Assembly (NCBI GenBank): GCA_035541895.1
Contig: DATKMK010000103.1
Span: 33,232 to 97,231, forward strand
Source of the DNA: DATKMK01 sp035541895
Lineage (GTDB): Bacteria; Desulfobacterota; Binatia; HRBIN30; JACQVA1
Direction of reading: 5' to 3'
Length of the DNA stretch: 64,000 bases
The notes below the pieces were generated by a model that was not told the DNA's origin, ran no database searches, and worked only from the letters and a program-made list of their open reading frames with translations. The stretch's first letter is position 1. Every line of letters starts with the position of its first letter. A program made the translations under genes and the position numbers. Below, piece after piece: positions 24,942-35,659 of this stretch.

Positions 24942-26462
24942 ATGAAGCGACTGCACATGATTGGAACGATGATCCTCGTCGTGGGGCTGTGTTCGAGCGC
25001 CAGCGCGGAGAGTGACGAGTTCGTCTGGCGCGACCACCTGAGCTTGTCCGTGTCGGACCGGCTGCGCGGCGAGTTCGTGTCGTGGTTTGATCCGGCGGGT
25101 CCGAAGTCGAACAACAACTACAACTTCTTCGCCAATCGCGCGCGCGTCGGGGCGACCCTCAGCTTTCCCACGGTCGAATTCGTCGTCGAAGGTCAAGACA
25201 CGGAAATGGTCAATCTGCCCGGTGCGGATTCGATCAACTCCGGCCCGGGTACCGCGAATCTCGGCACGCTGGGACCGGGCGCGCTCTACTTCACCAACAC
25301 ACACACCCGCGACCAAGGCGAAGTGTTTCTGCACCTCGGCTACGCGACGTTGCGCGCCTTCGGCCTTCCGGGCGTCTCGGCGCGCGTCGGACGTTTCGGC
25401 TACAACAGCGGCCTCGAAAAGCCCGCGCACGATCCGACCGTCCTGTGGCTGCAACGCTCGCGCATCTCGCAGCGGCTGATCGGCAACTTCGATTACACCA
25501 ACGTCGGCCGCAGCTTCGACGGCGTGCAAGCGGCCTACGACCGAGGCCCGCTGAACGTCACGCTGATGGGCAGCCACCCGACCTTCGGCGGCTTCAACGT
25601 CAACGCCAACAAAGAAATCGATCAGATCGATCTGGTCGCCGGCACGGTTTCCGTCGTCGAACCGGAAGCTATGGCGCCGACGAGCGCACAATTCTTCTAC
25701 ATGTACTACGGCGACCGCCGAGGGCTGATCGCAACCGACAACCGCACCCGCGATCTGCCGGCGGGCCAGACGTGCAGCACCGGCAACAATCGCTATTTGA
25801 TCCGCAACTGCGATCACAGCGACATCGCCATCAGCACGATCGGCATCGATGCGATTCACGTCGTCGATATCGGGTCGGGTAAGATGGACGTTCTCGTTTG
25901 GGTTGCCGGCCAGTTCGGTGATTGGCAGGCGCTAGGTCAGAACGCGTGGGCCTATGTAACCGAAGCCGGCTATCAACTTACTGACGTTGCGTGGAAGCCG
26001 TGGCTCCGTCTCGGCTTCGCGCGCGCGTCAGGCGACCAGGACAAGACCGACCACGATCACAATACGTTCTTCCAGATGATCCCAACGGCGCGGCTGTACG
26101 CGCTGTTTCCCTTCTACAACATGATGAACAACCAAGACCTCTTCGCGCAGGGAATCGTGCGGCCATTGCCCGGTCTGTCCGTGACGACCAGTGGCCACTG
26201 GCTGCGCGCGACCGAGTCCGCCGACCTCTGGTATTCCGGCGGCGGGGCGACCAGCAATACGTTTTTCGGCTACGCCGGAATCGCCACGCGTGGGCGACAC
26301 GAACTCAGCTACCTCGCCGATCTCGAAATTTCTTACACGATCAACTCGCATCTGACCTGTTACGCCTACTACGGGCGCGCGCTCGGCCAGGCGATCGCAT
26401 CGGCGAATTTCGCCGGCACCAACGCCGACTACGGCTACATCGAGACGACGGTGTCGTTCTAG
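24942..26462 (+). CDS. Outer-membrane beta-barrel porin, alginate-export (AlgE-like) family
   Basis: The 506-residue protein begins at the ATG at 24942 (SD GGAAGGGG 7 bases before; the GTG at 24939 is less likely). A signal peptide ends at SSASA (about residue 22). The mature part opens FVWRDHLSLSVSDRLRGEF and alternates amphipathic strands, for example FANRARVGATLSF and VSARVGRFGYNSG. It ends with a terminal phenylalanine, the outer-membrane barrel signature (ETTVSF). This matches alginate-export-domain porins. As first gene of the respiratory cluster it may admit the substrate or release the product of the molybdoenzyme, such as nitrite or nitrate. That role is inferred from position only; a real alginate function is unlikely without alginate genes. 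Confidence 0.8.
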   Translation: MKRLHMIGTMILVVGLCSSASAESDEFVWRDHLSLSVSDRLRGEFVSWFDPAGPKSNNNYNFFANRARVGATLSFPTVEFVVEGQDTEMVNLPGADSINSGPGTANLGTLGPGALYFTNTHTRDQGEVFLHLGYATLRAFGLPGVSARVGRFGYNSGLEKPAHDPTVLWLQRSRISQRLIGNFDYTNVGRSFDGVQAAYDRGPLNVTLMGSHPTFGGFNVNANKEIDQIDLVAGTVSVVEPEAMAPTSAQFFYMYYGDRRGLIATDNRTRDLPAGQTCSTGNNRYLIRNCDHSDIAISTIGIDAIHVVDIGSGKMDVLVWVAGQFGDWQALGQNAWAYVTEAGYQLTDVAWKPWLRLGFARASGDQDKTDHDHNTFFQMIPTARLYALFPFYNMMNNQDLFAQGIVRPLPGLSVTTSGHWLRATESADLWYSGGGATSNTFFGYAGIATRGRHELSYLADLEISYTINSHLTCYAYYGRALGQAIASANFAGTNADYGYIETTVSF

Positions 26463-26491
26463 CGCGCCGAGGGAGATTGGAGCGCACCGCC

Positions 26492-28462
26492 GTGATCAGC
26501 TCGTCGATCGCCTCGCAACCGCGCGCACCCTTTCCCGATGCGTGGGAACGTGCGCGGATCGACGTCGAGGTTCCCGGCGAGGACTACCACCGCAATCTGA
26601 TTGCCTGTCAAGTCGCGTGTCCGGTCCACACCGACGCGCGCGGCTACGTGCGCGCGATTGCCGAGGGTCGCCACGACGAGGCGTATTTGATCGCGCGCGG
26701 ACCGAACCCGTTCGCCTCGATCTGCGGCCGCATTTGCGGCGCGCCCTGCGAAACCGCGTGCCGCCGCGGCCGCATTCCTTGCGTCGACGGCGACGGTCGT
26801 TTCATCGGCACCGACCGACCGGTCGCCATTCGCGCGCTCAAGCGATTCGTCTGCGAACGCTTCGGCGTCGACGCGCGCCCGCCGGACGCCGTGCTGGAGG
26901 ACATCCGCAGCTTCGTCCCGCACGTGGCCGCCGACGCCGAGGAAATGGCTGCGCTGATCCGAGCGTTCGTGCGCGGTGGGTTTCAATCGGCGAACGGCCA
27001 CCGCATCGCGATCGTCGGCGGCGGTCCCGCGGGTTTGTCGGCGGCGCACGATCTGGCGCTGATGGGCTTCACTCCCGTGGTCTACGACGTCGAACCGGTG
27101 GCGGCAGGGATGCTCGCCGTCGGCGTGCCCGACTATCGATTGCCGCGCGAATTGATTCGGCGCGAAGTCGCGGTGATCGAAGCGCTCGGCGTAGAGATTC
27201 GCCGTGGCGTCGAGGTTGGGAAGGATATTTCTTTCGCTGCGCTGCGCCGTGAAGCCGCGGCGGTGGTGATCGCGGTCGGCGCGAAGCGCTCGCGCGGTCT
27301 CGGACTTCCCGGCGAGTCGGGCCCGCGTGTGTACGGCGGCGTCGATATGCTGCGCGCGGTTGCGGTCGGCGAGCCGATCGATCTCGGACGCGAGGTGGTG
27401 GTCATCGGCGGCGGCAACGTGGCGTACGATGTCGCGCGCACGGTCGTCCGTCAGGAAGCCTATGACGCGGCGCGCACGGCGGTGCGGCAACCGGGGACGC
27501 GGCGCGTGCGGCTGGTCTCGCTCGAAACGCTCGATGAGATGCCGGCCGACACGCTCGAAATCCATGAGGGTGATGAAGAGGGCGTCGCGCGCATCAACGG
27601 CTGGGGACCGGTCGAGATCGAGCGCGACGGCGCCGGCAACGTCACCGGCGTCGTCTTTCGCCGCTGCACACGCGTCTACGACGAACAGCGGCGCTTCAGC
27701 CCGCACTACGACGATTCCGACCGGCAGACCATTGCATGCGACACGGTATTGATCGCCGCCGGGCAAACCACCGACCTCTCATTTCTCAAGGACGGCGGAA
27801 CGGACATCGAAGAGTTTCGCCCAGGCTGGCCGAAGGTCGACGCGCAAACGCTCGCCACGACGGCTCCCGGCGTGTTCGTTGCCGGCGACCTCGCTCACGG
27901 CACGCGGCTGCTGATCGACGCCGTCGCGTCGGGCAAGAAGGCGGCACGCTCCGTCTATCGCCACGTCATCGGCCGCGCGATCGAGCCGGAGGCGGTCGTC
28001 GCACACATTCCGCTGGAACGCTACCGGCGCGAACTCGGCTACGAGTCGCTGCGACGCGAATCGGTCCCGACACGCTCGGCCGCCGAACGGCTCAGCGTCG
28101 CCGGCACCGTGGTTGAACTCGGCTACACCGACCCGCAAGCGCGCCGGGAAGCGTCGCGCTGCCTCGACTGCGGCGTCACCCCCGTGTTCGACGCCAGCCG
28201 CTGCGTACTGTGCGGGGGCTGCGCCGACGTGTGTCCGACTTCGTGTCTCAAGCTTGTGCCGCTGGATGCCATCGCCGCGGACGGCAGGCTCGACGCCGCC
28301 ATCGCGCAAGCACTTGGCGCCGACGCCGATTGCGGCCAACACAGCGCCATCTTGAAAGACGAAGACCGCTGCATCCGCTGCGCGTTGTGCGCGATGCGTT
28401 GCCCGGTCGACGCGATCACCATGGAGCGCGTCCAATTCACCACCAATTGGAGTCCCGCATGA
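26492..28462 (+). CDS. FAD/NAD(P)-dependent oxidoreductase with N- and C-terminal Fe-S domains (GltD-like)
   Basis: The 656-residue protein starts at GTG 26492 (GGAG 9 bases before). Residues about 30-165 form a GltD/DPD-type Fe-S domain with cysteines 39, 43, 78, 82, 86 and 90. An FAD motif IVGGGPAGLS lies at 174-183 and an NAD(P) motif VIGGGNVAYD at 304-313. A further FAD contact reads GVFVAGDLAHG at 460-470. A two-cluster ferredoxin domain has C571-C574-C577-C581 and C627-C630-C633-C637. It can pass electrons between NAD(P)H and ferredoxin-like clusters. It overlaps the Rieske gene (ATGA), so it is likely a subunit of the Rieske/cytochrome b complex; similar FAD subunits accompany bc complexes in anammox bacteria. 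No direct quinone site is visible. Confidence 0.85.
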   Translation: MISSSIASQPRAPFPDAWERARIDVEVPGEDYHRNLIACQVACPVHTDARGYVRAIAEGRHDEAYLIARGPNPFASICGRICGAPCETACRRGRIPCVDGDGRFIGTDRPVAIRALKRFVCERFGVDARPPDAVLEDIRSFVPHVAADAEEMAALIRAFVRGGFQSANGHRIAIVGGGPAGLSAAHDLALMGFTPVVYDVEPVAAGMLAVGVPDYRLPRELIRREVAVIEALGVEIRRGVEVGKDISFAALRREAAAVVIAVGAKRSRGLGLPGESGPRVYGGVDMLRAVAVGEPIDLGREVVVIGGGNVAYDVARTVVRQEAYDAARTAVRQPGTRRVRLVSLETLDEMPADTLEIHEGDEEGVARINGWGPVEIERDGAGNVTGVVFRRCTRVYDEQRRFSPHYDDSDRQTIACDTVLIAAGQTTDLSFLKDGGTDIEEFRPGWPKVDAQTLATTAPGVFVAGDLAHGTRLLIDAVASGKKAARSVYRHVIGRAIEPEAVVAHIPLERYRRELGYESLRRESVPTRSAAERLSVAGTVVELGYTDPQARREASRCLDCGVTPVFDASRCVLCGGCADVCPTSCLKLVPLDAIAADGRLDAAIAQALGADADCGQHSAILKDEDRCIRCALCAMRCPVDAITMERVQFTTNWSPA

Positions 28463-28950
28463 GCCCCGAACCCGTTCCCACCGGCTCCCGGCTCGAACCC
28501 GAACCGATCCGGCGCCGTGATTTTCTCGGACTGAGCGCACTGTGGTCCGCCGCGGTAGCGTTGCTGTTCGGTTTGTTCGGCGCCCTGCGATTGCCGCGTG
28601 CCGCGGTCGTGCCGATGGCATCGCGCAAGTTCCGCGTCACTGTTCCTGACACGCTGACGCCCGGCGAAGCGTTGGTGCCGGCCGGGCGCTCGGTGGCGGT
28701 GTTCCGCGATCCCGACGGAGCGGTCTACGCGATCTCGCGCGTGTGCACGCACTTGGGGTGCTTGGTGAAGTCCGAGGCCGACGGTTTCCACTGCCCGTGT
28801 CACGGCTCGCGGTTTGCGCCCGACGGGTCGGTGGTGAAGGGCCCGGCGCCGAAGGCGTTGGGGTGGCTCGCGGTGGCGAAAGCGAGCGCCGGCACTGTCA
28901 TTGTCGACGAGGGCAAAACCGTTGCGCCCGGAACGAAGGTGACGGTATGA
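28459..28950 (+). CDS. Rieske 2Fe-2S protein
   Basis: The 163-residue protein has a twin-arginine-type start (RRRDFLGLSAL, residues 18-28) and one anchor helix (about 28-44). The Rieske fold carries cluster ligands C96 and H98 (CTHLGC) and C112 and H115 (CPCHGS), with C101 and C114 as the disulphide pair. The residues needed for a high-potential centre are all present, including the serine after CPCHG. It overlaps both neighbours by ATGA. It should oxidise quinol at the Qo site of the following cytochrome b and pass electrons to the multihaem cytochrome. Confidence 0.95.
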   Translation: MSPEPVPTGSRLEPEPIRRRDFLGLSALWSAAVALLFGLFGALRLPRAAVVPMASRKFRVTVPDTLTPGEALVPAGRSVAVFRDPDGAVYAISRVCTHLGCLVKSEADGFHCPCHGSRFAPDGSVVKGPAPKALGWLAVAKASAGTVIVDEGKTVAPGTKVTV

Positions 28951-30500
28951 ACCAGAGCCCCGCGGAGGCGCCGGCGACGCGGCGCTTTCTACAGAACCTG
29001 GGCGAGTTGCCGCAGCAACTCAAGACCAGCGTGGTGCGCAGCGGCGCCCCGACGTCGGACCGCAGCCGCTCGTCGTTCGTGTTCGGAAATCTCTTCCTCC
29101 ATCTGCACGCGGTCCGCGTGCACCGGTGGACGCTGCGATGGGTAACGACGTGGGGCCTCGGCATCATGTCGGTGTCGGCGTTCTTGCTCACGCTCGCGAC
29201 CGGCATTCTGCTGATGTTCTACTACAAGCCGTACCCGACGGCGGCGTACGACTCGATCAAAGACATTCACTTCGTCGTCCCGACCGGGCTCTTCATTCGC
29301 AACATTCACCGCTGGGCCGCGCAACTGATGGTGGTCGCGGTGCTGCTGCACATGACGCGCGTATTCTACACCGCCGCCTATCGCTCGCCGCGCGAATACA
29401 ACTGGGTCATCGGCATGGGCTTGCTGGTGGTGACGCTGGGGCTGTCGTTCACCGGCTACCTGCTGCCGTGGGATCAGCTCGCGTACTGGGCCATCAACAT
29501 CGGCGCCAACATCGCGCAGTCGCCGCGTGAAGTGACCGACGCGTTGGGGATTACCGCGTACTTCGATCCGGGTGGATTGCAAAAGTTCATTCTGCTCGGC
29601 TCCGAGGACGTCGGCGAGGAGGCGCTCATCCGCTTCTATCTCCTCCACGTGATGATCCTCCCGCTCGCGTTGGCGCTGCTGATGGGCGTGCATTTCTGGC
29701 GCATCCGCAAGGACGGCGGCATGGCCAAGCCGAGTGACGCCGACGCGCGCGTCGGATCGTTGGGCCCTGAGACCTATCCGGTTTTCACGGAAGCTCCGAC
29801 AAAGACCTATCACCTCGCCGCGATCGTCCGCGGACGCACGCCGGCCGTCGGCCGCGGTCCGGAGAGGACGCTGCCGGCGATGCCGCACCTGTTCTACGCC
29901 GAGCTAGCCGTGCTGATGCTGACCGTGCTGATCTGCGTCGCGCTGTCGCTGCTCTCGAATGCCCCGCTCAAGGAACTCGCAAATCCGGCGGTGCCGGAAA
30001 ATCCCGCCAAGGCGCCGTGGTACTTCCTCGGTCTTCAGGAACTGGTGTCGTACTCGGCATTCATGGGCGGTATCGGCATTCCGACGGTCGTCATCGTTGG
30101 GCTGTTGCTGATCCCGTACCTTGATCGCGAAACCAGCGGTACCGGCGATTGGTTCGGCGGCGCCGGCGGTCTGCCGCTGGTGATGCGCTCGACCGTGTTC
30201 GGTCTGCTCGCGGTGCTGGCGGTGGAAGTGTTCGCGATGCGCTTTGGATGGATTCGCGAGTGGTTTCCCGCCGCGCCGCAACTCCTCATCACGCTCGTCA
30301 ACCCCGGGACGGTGCTGACGGCAATCTACGCGGCGTACTCATTGTGGTGCGTGCGCCGCTACGATTCGACCCGCGCCGGCGCGCTCGGGTTGTTCACCTG
30401 CTTCCTGTGCGGCTTCATCGTGCTCACCATCGTCGGTACGCACTTCCGGGGGCCCAACTGGGAGTTCTACTGGTCGCCGTCGCAATGGCCGGCGCACTGA
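28947..30500 (+). CDS. Cytochrome b, b6 and subunit-IV parts fused
   Basis: The 517-residue membrane protein has a b6-like first half with haem ligands H121/H135 (14 apart) and H234/H249 (15 apart, the spacing typical of b6 rather than mitochondrial b). A subunit-IV-like second half starts about residue 315. The Qo-site segment reads NPAKAPWYFLGLQELV (352-367), so the canonical PEWY is replaced by APWY and the catalytic glutamate is missing from that motif. About eight or more helices are evident, and a soluble N-terminus of about 60 residues precedes the first. The ATGA overlap with the Rieske gene and 10-base gap to the cytochrome c gene mark one complex. It probably oxidises menaquinol or ubiquinol. 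Confidence 0.9.
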   Translation: MNQSPAEAPATRRFLQNLGELPQQLKTSVVRSGAPTSDRSRSSFVFGNLFLHLHAVRVHRWTLRWVTTWGLGIMSVSAFLLTLATGILLMFYYKPYPTAAYDSIKDIHFVVPTGLFIRNIHRWAAQLMVVAVLLHMTRVFYTAAYRSPREYNWVIGMGLLVVTLGLSFTGYLLPWDQLAYWAINIGANIAQSPREVTDALGITAYFDPGGLQKFILLGSEDVGEEALIRFYLLHVMILPLALALLMGVHFWRIRKDGGMAKPSDADARVGSLGPETYPVFTEAPTKTYHLAAIVRGRTPAVGRGPERTLPAMPHLFYAELAVLMLTVLICVALSLLSNAPLKELANPAVPENPAKAPWYFLGLQELVSYSAFMGGIGIPTVVIVGLLLIPYLDRETSGTGDWFGGAGGLPLVMRSTVFGLLAVLAVEVFAMRFGWIREWFPAAPQLLITLVNPGTVLTAIYAAYSLWCVRRYDSTRAGALGLFTCFLCGFIVLTIVGTHFRGPNWEFYWSPSQWPAH

Positions 30501-30510
30501 TGCAACGCTG

Positions 30511-32205
30511 ATGGGCTCTGCCATGAACACCGCGCGTGCGAATAAAGTTCTTCTGCTTGCGTCCAGTCTGATTACACTCGCGCTACTCGTCGTCGCCGCC
30601 TACCGCGAGAACGTCGCCAAAGAATGGCGGCAGATTCAGCGCGACTACCGCGCGCAACTCCCGCCGCAGCAGGCGGAGGCCTTCGAGATCCAACTGCGGC
30701 AGGTCTACAACCCGCCGCTGCACGCCACCGATCGCTGTATCAGTTGTCACGTCGGCATGGCGCCGGGCGAGACCGGTATCAAGAGTCGGTCGATTTTCAC
30801 CACCCATCCCGACGTCGGCCACGATCCGCTGCAATACGGCTGCGTGGTGTGTCACGGCGGACAAGGTCGGGCAACCGAGAAGGCGGACGCGCACGGCACC
30901 GCCCCGCATTGGCCGGAGCCGATGCTTCCCAAACAGTACGCCTATGCCGGTTGCGGCAGTTGCCATACGCACCTCGCGGTGCCGAATCTCGCCGAAGTGG
31001 CGCGCGGCGGTGCGCTGATCGAGCGCTACGACTGCCTCGCCTGCCATGCACTCGACAAACGCGGCGGAACGTTGCGTCCCGGCGGCGCCGAAGGCGTGAC
31101 GGCGCCCGATCTGTCGCGCATCGGCGGCGCCGGGGTCGGTAGCGAGTGGTACCTCGATCATTTCGCGAAACACCGCGAGGCGTCGGCTGGGCCATGGCGC
31201 GCGTCGTTCGGCGAGATGCCCGCGCCCGACCGCGGCGCGATCACCGCCTTCTTGCAGTCGCGCGTCGGCGCGCCCGGCTTGGTCGAGGCCAAGGCGACCT
31301 TCCACTCGCTCGGTTGCCGCGGTTGCCACAAGATCGGCGGCGTCGGCGGCGACGACGGCCCGGATCTCTCGCGCGAAGGCGAAAAGGATCCGGCGCGGCT
31401 CGACTACTCGCACGTTGCCGGCGAGCACACCTTCGCCAATTGGCTGAAAGAGCACTTCAACAACCCGGCGCAGATCGTGGCCAACTCGGGGATGCCGCTG
31501 CTCGGCTTGCGCGAGACGCAGGTCGAGCAACTCGTGCTCTACCTGCTTTCGCTGCGGCGCAGCGACTACCCCGAGGCCTACTGGCCTCGCGATCGCATCC
31601 GCGCCGAGCGCTTCGCCGAACGCGAGTTCGCCACCGACGGGGCGACGCTCTTCGGCACCTTTTGCGCCGCCTGTCACGGCCCGCGCGGCGAGGGCATGCG
31701 TTACCCGGGAGCCGCTGCGTTTCCGGCGATCGGCAATGCCGACTTCCTCGCCATCGCGTCGGATCGTTTTCTGCACGCCACGATCCAACACGGCCGTCCC
31801 GGTCGGCGCATGCCGGCGTGGGGCGAGAAGGACGGCGGCCTACGGCCGGCGGAAGTCGACGCAGTGGTTGCGTACATTCGTTTGCTCGGCGGTGTTCCCT
31901 CGCCGGCTGAGACCGAACCGCGCCGATGGGTGAACGGCAGCGTCGAAGACGGCAAGCGGTTGTTCGCGGCAAATTGTGCGACCTGCCACGGCGCCGACGG
32001 CGAAGGCAAGGAAGGGCCGCAGCTTCACAACCAGAGCCTGCTGCAGGCCGCTACCGATCGCTACTTGGTCGAAACCGTCAAACGCGGGCGGCATGGCACT
32101 GCCATGCCGACATTCGCGGCAGCGGCGACGACCCATCGGCTGCTCTCCGACACCGAAATCGAAACCACTGTGAGCTTCATCCGGAGCTGGGAGGTATCGT
32201 CATGA
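30511..32205 (+). CDS. Membrane-anchored seven-haem cytochrome c
   Basis: This 564-residue protein has an uncleaved N-terminal anchor (residues 13-30) and seven CxxCH sites at 76 (CISCH), 111 (CVVCH), 148 (CGSCH), 175 (CLACH), 269 (CRGCH), 385 (CAACH) and 489 (CATCH). The first four are clustered, then three class-I-like mono-haem domains follow, each with a later methionine candidate (SGMPL near 328, RRMPAW near 434, TAMPTF near 532). It lies between cytochrome b and the molybdoenzyme, overlapping the latter by ATGA. It is therefore the likely electron wire between the Rieske/b complex and the periplasmic enzyme or a terminal oxidase. ATG 30511 or 30523 could be the start. Confidence 0.9.
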   Translation: MGSAMNTARANKVLLLASSLITLALLVVAAYRENVAKEWRQIQRDYRAQLPPQQAEAFEIQLRQVYNPPLHATDRCISCHVGMAPGETGIKSRSIFTTHPDVGHDPLQYGCVVCHGGQGRATEKADAHGTAPHWPEPMLPKQYAYAGCGSCHTHLAVPNLAEVARGGALIERYDCLACHALDKRGGTLRPGGAEGVTAPDLSRIGGAGVGSEWYLDHFAKHREASAGPWRASFGEMPAPDRGAITAFLQSRVGAPGLVEAKATFHSLGCRGCHKIGGVGGDDGPDLSREGEKDPARLDYSHVAGEHTFANWLKEHFNNPAQIVANSGMPLLGLRETQVEQLVLYLLSLRRSDYPEAYWPRDRIRAERFAEREFATDGATLFGTFCAACHGPRGEGMRYPGAAAFPAIGNADFLAIASDRFLHATIQHGRPGRRMPAWGEKDGGLRPAEVDAVVAYIRLLGGVPSPAETEPRRWVNGSVEDGKRLFAANCATCHGADGEGKEGPQLHNQSLLQAATDRYLVETVKRGRHGTAMPTFAAAATTHRLLSDTEIETTVSFIRSWEVSS

Positions 32206-35200
32206 GACGCAAGGGACTGACGCGACGCGAGTTCCTCGAAGCTGCGGCGGCGACCGGTTTTGGCGCCTTCGTCGCGTCCGCCACCGGCGCGTGGGCGCTC
32301 GACGCCATCGACAACCCACTCGCCCACTATCCCGATCGCGATTGGGAAAAGGTCTATCGCGATCTGTGGAAGTACGATTCGACGTACACCTTCTTGTGCG
32401 CGCCCAACGATACGCACAACTGCATCCTCAACGCCTACGTTCGTTCCGGCGTGATCACCCGCATCGGCCCGACCATGCGCTACGGCGAGGCGACCGACCT
32501 GTACGGCAACCAATCGAGTCACCGTTGGGATCCGCGCATCTGTCAGAAGGGTCTGGCGCTGACGCGGCGCTTCTACGGCGACCGCCGGTTGCGGCACTGC
32601 ATGGTACGCGCGGGCTACAAGAAATGGGTTGAGGCCGGCTTCCCGCGTGGTGCCGACGGCCGGCCGCCGGTCGAATACTTCAATCGCGCGCGCGACGAGT
32701 GGGTGCGCATGAGCCACGAGGAAGCCGCCGGCATCGTCGCGGCGGCGCTCAACAACATTGCAACCGCGTACACCGGCGAAGCCGGGATGAAGCGCCTGAC
32801 CGCGCAGGGCTACGTGCCCGAGACCATCGCCGCCACCAAGGGCGTCGGTACGCAGGTAATGAAGTTCCGCGGCGGCATGCCGCTGCTCGGCATCACCCGA
32901 GTCTTCGGCATGTATCGCATGGCCAACTCGATGGCGCTGCTCGATGCCAAAATCCGTGGCGTCGGCCCGGATCAGGCGATGGGCGCACGCGGCTTCGACA
33001 ATTACTCCTGGCATACCGACCTGCCGCCCGGACATCCGATGGTCACGGGCCAGCAGACCGTCGAGTTCGATCTGCACTCCGTCGAGCAAGCGAAGACGGT
33101 GGTGGTCTGGGGCATGAACTGGATCACCACCAAGATGCCGGATTCGCATTGGCTCACCGAAGCGCGACTCAAGGGCACCCGCATCGTCGTCATCGCCTGC
33201 GAATACTCGGCGACGTGCACCAAGGCCGACGATGCGATCGTCGTGCGCCCGGGAACGACTCCGGCGCTCGCCCTCGGGCTCGCCGGCGTCATCATGCGCG
33301 AGAAGCTTTACGACGCCGATTACGTCAAGCGCTTCACCGATCTCCCCGTCCTGGTCCGCACCGATACGTTGAAGTATCTGCGCGCGAGCGAAGTGTTCGG
33401 CGGCGACCTCGCCGCACTGAGCAATCAGACCAAAGTGCTGGGCACCGACGACAAGCCGCCGCCGCCCGGTGTGCAAACCGACATGCTCGTGCCCGAGGCG
33501 CTGCGCAAGGACTGGGGCGACTTCATCTGGTGGGATCGCACGTCGAATGCGCCGAAGGCCATCACCCGCGACCACGTCGGCGCTCACTCGGGCATCGGCG
33601 ACCCGCAGCTCGAAGGCAGCGTCGATGTCACCCTCGCCGACGGCACCAAAGTCCGCTGCCGGCCGGTATTCGATCTGGTGAAAGAGTACGCTGATCACTT
33701 CGATCCGAAGACGGTCGAAGAGCTGACCTGGGCGCCGGCTCAGGCGGTGGAGAAACTCGCGCGGCACATCGCGGCAAATCCCGGCACCACCTTGTTTGCG
33801 ATCGGCATGGGACCGAATCAATTTTTCAACAACGACAACAAGGACCGCGACATCTTCCTGCTCGCCGCGCTCACCGGCAACGTCGGCAAGATCGCCGGTA
33901 ACGTCGGCTCGTACGCCGGCAACTATCGTACCGCCCTGTTCAACGGTGCACCGCAGTACATCAACGAAAACCCGTTCGATCTCGAACTCGATGCGAGCAA
34001 GCCGGCGCGGCCGAAGCAGTACTGGAAGGCCGAATCCGCGCACTACTACAACCACGAAGATCATCCGCTGAAGGTCGGCAACAAGATGCTGACCGGCGCG
34101 AGTCACATGCCGTGCCCGACCAAGTCGCTGTGGTTCGCCAACGCCAACTCGATCCTCGGCAACGTCAAGTGGCACTACAACACGGTCGTCAACGTGTTGC
34201 CCAAGATCGAGTTGATCTGCGTGAACGAATGGTGGTGGTCGACCTCGTGTGAATGGGCGGACGTGGTCTTCGCGGTCGACTCGTGGGCCGAGCTGAAGCA
34301 TCCCGACATGACGGCGTCGGTAACGAATCCCTTCTTGTCGGTGTTTCCGCGCACGCCGTTGCCGCGGGTATTCGAGACCCTTGGCGACATCGAGGTCCTG
34401 GCACTGGTGGGAAAGAAGATGGCGGAGGTGACCGGCGATCAGCGCTTCGCCGACTGCTGGAAGTTCGTCAACGAGGGGACCGTCGATGTGTATCTCCAGC
34501 GCATCCTCAACGCATCGTCGAATACCAAAGGCTACAAGTTCCTCGAGTTGGAGGAGAAGGCAAAGCAGGGCATCCCAACACTGATGCTGACGCGGACCGA
34601 TCCGAAGACCGTCGGCTACGAGCAAGTGACGGAGTCGCGCCCGTGGTACACCAAAACCGGCCGGCTCGAGTTCTATCGCGAAGAGGACGAGTTCATCGAA
34701 GCGGGTGAGAATCTTCCCGTCCATCGCGAGCCGATCGACTCGACCTTCTTCGAGCCCAACGTGATCGTAGCGCCGAAGCATGAAGCGCTGCGGCCGGCCG
34801 GGCCGAAGGACTACGGCGTCGACCCGAGCGACTTGTCGTGCGAGGTGCGACAGGGTCGCAACGTCGCCCTGACGTGGGCGGAGGCGAAGAAGACCCAACA
34901 TCCGCTGGCGAAGGACGGCTACCGTTTCGTCTTTCACACGCCGAAATATCGGCACGGCGCGCACACCATGCCGATCGACACGGATATGGTGGCGTTTCTG
35001 TTCGGTCCGTTCGGCGACGTCTATCGTCACGACAAGCGCACGCCGTTCGTCGCCGAGGGCTACGTCGACATTCATCCGGAAGACGCGAAGGCGTTGGGGG
35101 TCGACGACGGCGACTACGTGTGGATCGATTCCGATCCCAACGATCGGCCGTTCCGCGGCTGGCAGCAAAACGCGAAAGATTACAAGTTCGCGCGCCTCCT

Positions 35201-35659
35201 CTGTCGCGCCCGTTATTATCCGGGGACGCCACGCGGCGTGACGCGTATGTGGTTCAACATGTACGGCGCGACGCCTGGGTCGGTCGAGGGCCGCGAGACG
35301 CGGGCCGACGGCCTCGCGAAAAATCCGCGCACGAACTACCAAGCCATGTTCCGCTCCGGCTCGCATCAATCGGCGACGCGCGGTTGGCTCAAACCGACGT
35401 GGATGACCGATTCGCTGGTGCGCAAGGATATGTTCGGACACACGATCAACAAGGGCTTCATGCCCGATGTGCATTGTCCGACCGGTGCGCCGCGCGAATC
35501 GATCGTCAAGATCACCAAAGCCGAACCTGGCGGGATCGACGCCAAAGGCTTGTGGCGCCCGGCCAAGTTGGGGCTGCGTCCCGGCTACGAGAGCGCGGCG
35601 ATGCGCCGCTTCCTCAAGGGCGAGTTCAATCCCGAGGGCGGTGAAGGAGGCAAGGTCTA

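Noticed and set aside
32061..35474. Very long antisense open frame (over 1,100 codons) opposite the molybdoenzyme alpha gene
   Set aside because: The plus-strand product has an intact Tat signal and family motifs; the antisense frame is rich in Arg/His/Asp from codon mirror bias and has no domain.
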